DNA of 64,000 nucleotides, from NCBI GenBank assembly GCA_017435305.1, contig JAFSFH010000004.1:5133-69132 (forward strand). The letters are read 5' to 3'. Position 1 is the first letter of the stretch. Each line of letters starts with the position of its first letter. A model generated the notes under the pieces. That model saw only the letters and a program-made list of their open reading frames with translations, had not been told where the DNA came from and ran no database searches. The DNA comes from Clostridia bacterium (GTDB taxonomy: Bacteria; Bacillota_A; Clostridia; Oscillospirales; Acutalibacteraceae). Of the stretch, positions 1 to 7,300 are shown piece after piece. Position numbers and translations under genes: made by a program.

Positions 1-1
1 C

Positions 2-919
2 AGACGGTATCCGCTGGCAAAAATCGACTGGAAACAGGAGCGGGGCTGTGCCTATGGCGTCAGCGAGGCGACCTATCTGATCCCCAACCAGATCGCCATT
101 AACCGCACCATCACCTCCGCCGCCCACGCCGTTTCGATGATCGGTATGCCCATTACGGTGGTGAACACCGACGTGGTGACCGAGCCGGTGACCAACGACC
201 CCGGTCAGATCATCTACGTGGCGGGATCGGACGACCTGAGCAACGCCATCCATTACGAGATCCCGCCCAACTTCTCCCCCCAGTTTGATAACCTGGTGAA
301 CAGCCTGATCACCAACACCCTGTCCACCAACGGCGCCAACGACGCCGCCCTGGGCAATATGCGCCCCGACAACACCAGCGCCATACTGGCTGTGAGAGAG
401 CAGGCGATGATGCCGCTGCAGATGCTGTCCGAGCGGGTCAACTCCTTTGTGGAGGACGTGGCCCGTATCTGGGTGGAATACTGGGTGTGCTGGTATGCTA
501 AGCGCAAGCTGAAAATGGAGGACGAGGACGGCGTGTGGTATATGCCCTTTGACGGCAGCAAATACCACGACCTGCTGATCAACGTGCGGGTGGACGTGGG
601 TCCCGCCAACCTATGGAGCGAGATCCAGCAGCTGATGACGCTGGATAACGTGATGCAGTTGGGTCTGATCACCCCCGTGGAGTATCTGGAGAACCTGCCC
701 AAGGGCAGCATCCCCAATCAGGAGAAGATCCTGCAGGGGCTGAGGGAAAAACAGGCCCCCACCCCTCCGCCGCCCGACGAGGAAAACGACGAGAAAAACG
801 ACGAGGGCGAGGACGCGGGGCAGACCCTGAACCGGTTGCCCCCCGAATATAAGGCGAAAATCGCCGGAATGAGTCCGGAACAGCGGGCAATGCTTGCCCA
901 GAGTATGGCCGGCATCTAA
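2..919 (+). CDS. Phage portal protein, C-terminal part
   Basis: The frame is open from the left edge, so the true start lies outside the window; about 305 codons are visible. The ATG at 137 is internal, because the upstream codons read as continuous protein. Portal proteins form the ring at one capsid vertex through which DNA is packaged and ejected. Support comes from the helical block around NTSAILAVREQAMMPLQ followed by a Trp-rich helix, the acidic Pro/Glu/Asp-rich tail, and the position directly before a tail gene. The family call is by general resemblance and context. It could be another head-tail connector, but its size and helical pattern favour portal. Confidence 0.62.
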   Translation, partial: RRYPLAKIDWKQERGCAYGVSEATYLIPNQIAINRTITSAAHAVSMIGMPITVVNTDVVTEPVTNDPGQIIYVAGSDDLSNAIHYEIPPNFSPQFDNLVNSLITNTLSTNGANDAALGNMRPDNTSAILAVREQAMMPLQMLSERVNSFVEDVARIWVEYWVCWYAKRKLKMEDEDGVWYMPFDGSKYHDLLINVRVDVGPANLWSEIQQLMTLDNVMQLGLITPVEYLENLPKGSIPNQEKILQGLREKQAPTPPPPDEENDEKNDEGEDAGQTLNRLPPEYKAKIAGMSPEQRAMLAQSMAGI

Positions 920-933
920 AAGGAGTGTGACCT

Positions 934-3144
934 ATGGGCTATCGTAAACTGCCGGTATCGGCACCATTCACCGTAACCGTCCCCCAGCTGTCGGGCGGTC
1001 TGAACCAATACGACGCACCCGGGCGGCTGACCGACAGCCAGCTGACCGACGTGGAAAATATGTGGTGGCACAACGGTGCCCTGGTGACACGCCCCGGTCT
1101 GGTGATCAAGAAGGCGGACGCCCGCCACTATAACGTCCGTCAGAGGATCAACGAGCGGGAATTGCTGCTCAGCCGTGTGCGGACCATCAAGGACGAGAAC
1201 GACGCCCCGAAGGCCATCGCCTTCTATGCGGCAGAGCTGTCCGCCTGTGACGGTCTGACCGAGCTGGGCTCGGCTGCAGAGAACTATTGGGGACAGGTGC
1301 CCGCCGACGGATACGAAGCTACGGCACTGGGATTCCGCGCCGAAAAGAACGCCAAAACCCGCTGGTATTTCCTGATGTCCGGCGGCGACGTGATCAAGGA
1401 GCCGGACAATCTGACCGACACCACCGATGGGGACGCCTGGGTGGCGGCGGAGCCCTACGTGCCCACCGTGATGATCAACGGAGCGGGTGAGGAATTTGAG
1501 GGTGACGCCGAGCCCGCCGCATACGAGGATTACAATATGTTGACCCGTGAATTTGCCTGCATCTTTACCACCGACGGTGTGAGCCAAAACTGGAAGCTGC
1601 CCCAGGAGGATCTGGGGACGAGCACTACGGAGGACGACGAAGAGGGCGCCACGGTAGTGACGGTAAAGGTGCAGCTGCAAAGCGTAAGCCGTCTGATCAC
1701 CAAAACCTGCGTGGTGACCATCCAGGAGGGGAGTGCTATCGCAAGCGTCGACCTGAATGCCGCCGTACAGGCGGGACTGGACAGTGGCTACAACAACATT
1801 AAGATGCACGTATCCGTAAACCGTACCAAAGGGACGGTGAAAATCTGGGTAACTGCCACCGATCCGTCCGGCCATCCGTATACAGGTGCCCTCCCCGCCG
1901 TGACCCACAACAATCTGAAAATCATCGCCTATCGCAACAAAAAGTATGAGAGCCAGCGGCTGGAGATCTGCCGTATGACCCGCGGCATCCCCTTCGGCGG
2001 TGACCGCAGCGGTATCGAGGGCGGTACCCGCTATTTTGTCACCGGCAACCCTGACGAGCCCAACCTGGTGCGGTGGAGCGGCATCGAGCATCCGCTGTAT
2101 TTCCCCGAGCACAACTACGTGCGCATCGGCGACGAGAGCCAGGCGGTGACCGCCTTCGGCAAACAGGGCGACCTGCTGGTGGTGTATAAGGAGCGGGAAA
2201 TGTACGCCCTGCAATACGTTGCCGGCACCGAGGCGGACGCTAATTTCGCGGTGAGCGGCGGCGTAGCCATCACTACATACGCCGCCAAGTTCCCCGTGAC
2301 CCCCATCAGCCCCGCCGTGGGCTGCACCTGCCCCGATACGGTGCAGCTGGTGAACAACCGCCTGGTGTGGATGAACGACGACGGTCAGGTGTATATGCTG
2401 ACCGCCACCAACCAATTCAGCGAGCGCAACGTGCGGATGATATCCCGCAATATCCGCTCGCGGCTGACCGCCCACGGGGTGGAGACCATGCGGCGGGCGC
2501 AGGCCGTGGAATACGAAGGCTATTATATGCTGCTGGTGGGCAAAAACGTCTATCTGCTGGATACACAGACCAGTGCCTTCCACAGCTTTAACTATTACAG
2601 CGACGAGGACAGCGCCCGCAAGGCTCTGCCCTGGTTCGCCTGGACCCTGCCCGCCCTGGCGGAGGAGTCCAGCCAATACACCTATAGCGGCATCGTGTCG
2701 GACGGCACCAACGTGCGCCTGTCCGCCACCATCGAGGACAACGCCCCCACCGAGCCCATATTCCACCTGGAGGGGAGCACCGACGTCCTGCAGGAAGGCA
2801 CAGACGGCGGGAAGCATATTCCCTGTCACTTCGCCACCAAATGGTGGGATTTCGGGCGTCCCGACCGCAAAAAGAGCATCGAGGAGATCTATACCAACGT
2901 GGGATGCCTGCCCGGCGGACGGGTGAGGCTGACCTATCTGACCGAGAACGGTCCGCACGAGGATCCGTATCCGCTGAAGGACTATCGCGACGATGCCGCC
3001 CGCGCCGGACGGTATCTGCGTAGCGCCCACGTGACCCCCAACGTGCGGATGGTACAGGTTTTCGGTGTTCGATTCGACTGTGACCGCGCCATGGAGGTGG
3101 ACGGTCTGCATATCAAAGTACGCCAGCAAGGAGTGGTGAGATAA
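934..3144 (+). CDS. Phage tail nozzle / stabilisation-type structural protein
   Basis: 736 residues, starting 14 bases after the portal stop behind an AAGGAG site. The N-terminus (GGLNQYDAPGRLTDSQLTDV, then NMWWHNGALVTRPGL) matches the pattern of short-tail beta-propeller nozzle or DNA-stabilisation proteins, in which a GGLN..D.P..L.D.QL.D..N motif leads to a G.L..RPG turn. The middle is beta-rich with propeller-like stretches such as LLVVYKEREMYAL and VYLLDTQTSAFHSF. Such proteins close the tail tube of podovirus-type particles. The gene is translationally close to the next one, with stop and start one base apart. Assignment is by motif and context, so a different tail role is possible. Confidence 0.55.
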   Translation: MGYRKLPVSAPFTVTVPQLSGGLNQYDAPGRLTDSQLTDVENMWWHNGALVTRPGLVIKKADARHYNVRQRINERELLLSRVRTIKDENDAPKAIAFYAAELSACDGLTELGSAAENYWGQVPADGYEATALGFRAEKNAKTRWYFLMSGGDVIKEPDNLTDTTDGDAWVAAEPYVPTVMINGAGEEFEGDAEPAAYEDYNMLTREFACIFTTDGVSQNWKLPQEDLGTSTTEDDEEGATVVTVKVQLQSVSRLITKTCVVTIQEGSAIASVDLNAAVQAGLDSGYNNIKMHVSVNRTKGTVKIWVTATDPSGHPYTGALPAVTHNNLKIIAYRNKKYESQRLEICRMTRGIPFGGDRSGIEGGTRYFVTGNPDEPNLVRWSGIEHPLYFPEHNYVRIGDESQAVTAFGKQGDLLVVYKEREMYALQYVAGTEADANFAVSGGVAITTYAAKFPVTPISPAVGCTCPDTVQLVNNRLVWMNDDGQVYMLTATNQFSERNVRMISRNIRSRLTAHGVETMRRAQAVEYEGYYMLLVGKNVYLLDTQTSAFHSFNYYSDEDSARKALPWFAWTLPALAEESSQYTYSGIVSDGTNVRLSATIEDNAPTEPIFHLEGSTDVLQEGTDGGKHIPCHFATKWWDFGRPDRKKSIEEIYTNVGCLPGGRVRLTYLTENGPHEDPYPLKDYRDDAARAGRYLRSAHVTPNVRMVQVFGVRFDCDRAMEVDGLHIKVRQQGVVR

Positions 3145-4344
3145 ATGGGAAAAACGCTGCAGCAATACAAGGATGAAACCTATGCCGCCGGCAAAAAGTC
3201 GGTGGACAAGGTATATAAGCAGAAGCAAGAAACCGACGCCGCCACGCTGAAGCAGATCAACGCGGCCATCGACAAGTCCACCGCCGTCCAGACGGGTCAG
3301 TATCAGCAGCGCATCGACGCCGCCCCGCTGGAGAGCCGCGTGGAGTATGACAAAAACGCCATCGCGGACGCGGTGAGCAAACAGCAGATCCGCGAGAGTC
3401 TGGCCAATATGGGGGTGACCGACAGCGGTCTGACCTCCAGTATGCAGACGGCGCTGGCCATCCAGAAGCAGAAGGCGGACCGCACCGTGCGGGTAAATGA
3501 GAACGCCAAGATCCAGGCCTATCAGAACGCCATCGACCAGATCGTTGCCGAGGATGAGACCAAGAAAACCGACGCCAAGCTCCAGCGGCAGCAGGCCACC
3601 GCCGACTGGTACGCCGCCGCGCTGGCCGATCTGGAGAACAGCAGCAGCCAAGCTGCCGCCGAGGCCTATGCGGCAGATATGGACTATGCCGCAAAGGCGT
3701 ATGAGGCTGATCAGAAATATAATGCACAGGTTATCGCTGATCAAAATGCCGCCATCGAGAAGCAGAATAAAGCGATCCAGGATGCGGTGCAGGGCTATAT
3801 TGACACCGGCGATGATCCCGAAACCGCCAAGGCTAAGGTGAATCTGCAGTATCCTTCTGAGGACGCTTACACCAACCTTTATTACGAGGGCATCCGCAAC
3901 GGGTACAGCCCCGCCGAGGCTAAATTGTATGCCGAAGAAGGAGAAACCAAGGTGCAAGCTGCAGCTATTAAAAAAGCGAAAACTTTTGTAGCGGGATTAA
4001 GCACAAATATCACTGGTGGTATCACTCTGCGGACGGCTTTTGGCCGCCCCGGATTTTTAGATGGTAAGGTGCTGGCTGAAAAGATTACCAAACAAACATC
4101 CGGAAATAAGGAGTTTGACGGTATGACGGCCACAGAAAAAGAAGCGGTCTTAGCGTTGGCCGTGGCAAATGCTGTGGATAAGGATACGAACTGGAAATCC
4201 GATTCTCACGAAGATAACTACGAGCGAATGAAGAAGGCGTGCAACATCTTGGGTGTCCCGTATGTTTTAGCACAAGACCAATACGACAGGGATAATCTGT
4301 TAGGAAAATATGCTGCAGTAAATGATCAAGGAGTAGGACAATGA
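3145..4344 (+). CDS. Helical phage virion protein (possible internal or ejected protein)
   Basis: 399 residues, starting directly after the previous stop. The first 230 residues are almost wholly helical, rich in Ala, Gln, Lys and Asp, with heptad-like runs typical of coiled coils. The C-terminal third is mixed and more AT-rich. No enzymatic motif is visible. Its place between a nozzle-type protein and a giant protein fits the internal virion proteins of short-tailed phages, which are ejected into the host with the DNA, but this is inference. The end overlaps the next start by four bases, indicating translational coupling. Confidence 0.45.
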   Translation: MGKTLQQYKDETYAAGKKSVDKVYKQKQETDAATLKQINAAIDKSTAVQTGQYQQRIDAAPLESRVEYDKNAIADAVSKQQIRESLANMGVTDSGLTSSMQTALAIQKQKADRTVRVNENAKIQAYQNAIDQIVAEDETKKTDAKLQRQQATADWYAAALADLENSSSQAAAEAYAADMDYAAKAYEADQKYNAQVIADQNAAIEKQNKAIQDAVQGYIDTGDDPETAKAKVNLQYPSEDAYTNLYYEGIRNGYSPAEAKLYAEEGETKVQAAAIKKAKTFVAGLSTNITGGITLRTAFGRPGFLDGKVLAEKITKQTSGNKEFDGMTATEKEAVLALAVANAVDKDTNWKSDSHEDNYERMKKACNILGVPYVLAQDQYDRDNLLGKYAAVNDQGVGQ

Positions 4345-7300
4345 GCGAGAACAGTTGGATCAAAGCCATGGAAATGGTGAATGGTACGCGTAATCGTGAT
4401 TCGGCGCCTGCGGCAGAGGCGAGACAAAAGCCTGTAGCTGATAACGAAAACAGTTGGGCAAAGGCGATGACAATGGTGTATGGCAGCGGGAAGACATCTT
4501 CGACGCCATTTACCATCCCCACTGCATACGGACCGCAGAAATCGACCGTGGAGCGGGTAGGGACGCATCTGGCAGATGTGAAAAACGGTGGCGCCAAGAA
4601 GCGATACGATACCTATCAAAGCAACCTCCGGCGCATCGGTGAGATCGACGGCATCCTGAACAGCCCTTATATGCAGCTGAAGACCTCCACCGGTGACCGA
4701 CAGGAGTATAACGACCTGTCTGCCGAAAAGAAGAAGCTGGAGGCGACCAACCGCGTGTATGAGCGCAGCAATCTTCACTGGGATAAGACCTACGTCGAGA
4801 ACGCCGGCGCCGAAAATTATGCGGAATTGTCTCAAAAGCGGAATTTTGGAAACCCAACACAGGAGCAGATCCGCGAATTCGGTACCAAAGCCTATGGCGG
4901 TTATATCACCAATGCGGATGGCTATGGGATGAAACCTGTTGAGGGACTATTCCCCGAAACGGTGCCGGTGGAGCAGGCAATGGCACAGATGGGCGTTAAT
5001 CTGGCTATTAACGATCCGCTGGGGTATTACAGATCAACTATCGGCGGCACTTTGCCCGAGGGAACGAGTGAACTGTATTCCCCGCGGTACACTATGGCCG
5101 AAACCGAGGCCGCCGGCATTCTGAAACAAGGTGACAGGGATCAGTGGTCTAACCTGACCGATGAAGAAGTCAGTATGTACTACTATCTGATGAACACCAA
5201 GGGTAAAGATGCGGCCATGGAGTTCCTGAGCGGCATGGCACGCGAACTGCAATACCGTGAAACGGAAGAATACAAGGAATACATGCGAACTGCCTCCGCC
5301 GGTGACAAGGTCCTCAGTAACGTGGCATCCACCGTCGTCAAGCCGGTTGGTGATGCGGTAGCTTTTGCGGATGAGGCCATCAGCCACATTAAGGGAGAAG
5401 AACCCAACTACCACAATGCCGCTCACGGTCTGAAGAATTTTGCGGATACCACAAGAGGTATGACTGCCTCCGCCATTGACAAAGCCACCGGTGCATCGGA
5501 TAGCGACTTTGTCACGTGGGGCGATGCCTATCAAGGTGTGATGAGCGGCGCCGATTCGGCTGTCGGTGCTTTGCTCTTGGGCAAGGGCTATACGGTGGTT
5601 GCCGGTATGGGTGCCGCATCCTCCGAGGCTAAGCGTCTGTACGAAGCGGGCGCCAGTAAAGAGGAGGTTATTGCCGGCAGTCTGATGGCCGGTGCGGCTG
5701 AAGCCTTCTTCGAGCATTTCTCCATCGGCTATTTGGTGGACGACGTGCTGAAGAAGCCGACCCGAAACATCGCCAAGAAATTCCTGCAGGTGCTGGGTAT
5801 GGCCGGTGTGGAAGCGTCGGAAGAGTTTGCCACCACGTTCGCTAACTATATCACGGATGCCGCCGCCCGTGGCGATACCTCCGATCTGCAGACGATGATC
5901 GAGGAATATGAAAAAGACGGCTACACTCGCGGTGCGGCCGTCTTTGAAGCTATTAAACAGGTGGGCGGTGAAGCTCTGCACTCTGCCGTTATCGGTTTGA
6001 TCTCCGGTACCGGTATGGGCACGGTGGGTGTGATCAACAATTCCGACAGTACCGGCGAGAGCGGAGAGACGCTGAACAGCGAAGAGCTGGACACCTGGGC
6101 AGAGTCGGAGGGGATTTCCTTCGGCGGTACGATGCTGAACGGGAGCGGAAAAGATGTGCCTGTGGTAGATCTATCTGATGATAGTGAGTTAGCGAAACGA
6201 ATAGAAGGATTAAAAGGCTCGCCGAAATATAAGGTGATACAGGAATATATACTTGATGTCATTGGCAATGAACCTTTTCGGCTTAGTGATGGCAAAATAG
6301 CAGTTGTCGACAAAAGAGACGCCAAACATTTAGCCGCAGGAACCATAGAACATAGACAAATAGCAACGATAGCAAAAATTAAAGAATTAGTAGAATCCGC
6401 CGTATTATGCGCAGAAGCACCAGAAGCGGTTCACAATAAATTCAAACATTTTTGGTATTACCAAGCGTTGATTCAATATGACGGGGACACTTTCCCGATA
6501 TATCTTAATATTGGAGAAACTATAAACGATAACACGTACCACCTATACGCCATAACAGAAAAATTAAAAGACACCGCCGACCCCCAAAGAGGCCTTGTAC
6601 GCCCCAAACCTAACGAGGGATACGTACTCAAAAACGGTGCCTTTGACACCACTGTAACACAAAAAACAGCCGGTGTCAATACCCATTCTATGCAGGACGG
6701 GGAGAATTATTCCCGTACGGCTACGACGCCCATGGGCGACGTGCAGGTGGTGGAGCGGGCTTTGCAGTTGACTGCAGAGGGCAAGCGGAAAGCCACCGCC
6801 GCCGACTTTGACGGTATTCTGCAGGAACTGGGCGAAGAGGAGACGCTGAAGCGGCTGTACAACAGCCAGCAGTTTGACCGCCCCACCGGTATGGTGGAGA
6901 TCGAAGGTCGGCAGGTGGACGCTAACGCCTACGTGGACGCCTACGAACAGACCCTACCCAACGACCCCGTCGCCCTGCAGGAGGTTGTCCGCAACCTGGA
7001 GAAACAGCACGCTGATGAGATCCTGCAAATGGAGCAGGAGGGCACGCTGAAGAACTATAAGCCGCACCGTCTGAAAATCGATCTACAGCTGTTTGCCGCC
7101 AAGCGAAAGATAGAACTGCTGCAGCTGGAGCCCGGTGAGGACGGCAGCAAGGTGCGCCAATTCTGGGAGAAGCGTCTGAACGGCAACGACGAGATGCACA
7201 GCGAGGAGCTGCTGGAGTTGATGGCGGGTCGCACCGAGACCTACGACCCCATCAGCAACCAGGAGACGCTGAACAAAGCAAGGGATAAGTTTATGGAGGA

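Noticed and set aside
916..3957. A 1013-codon open frame on the minus strand
   Set aside because: It is the antisense shadow of the nozzle-type gene and the gene after it; the plus-strand genes have good ribosome sites and tight spacing, and the minus product is low-complexity Gly/His/Leu-rich sequence.
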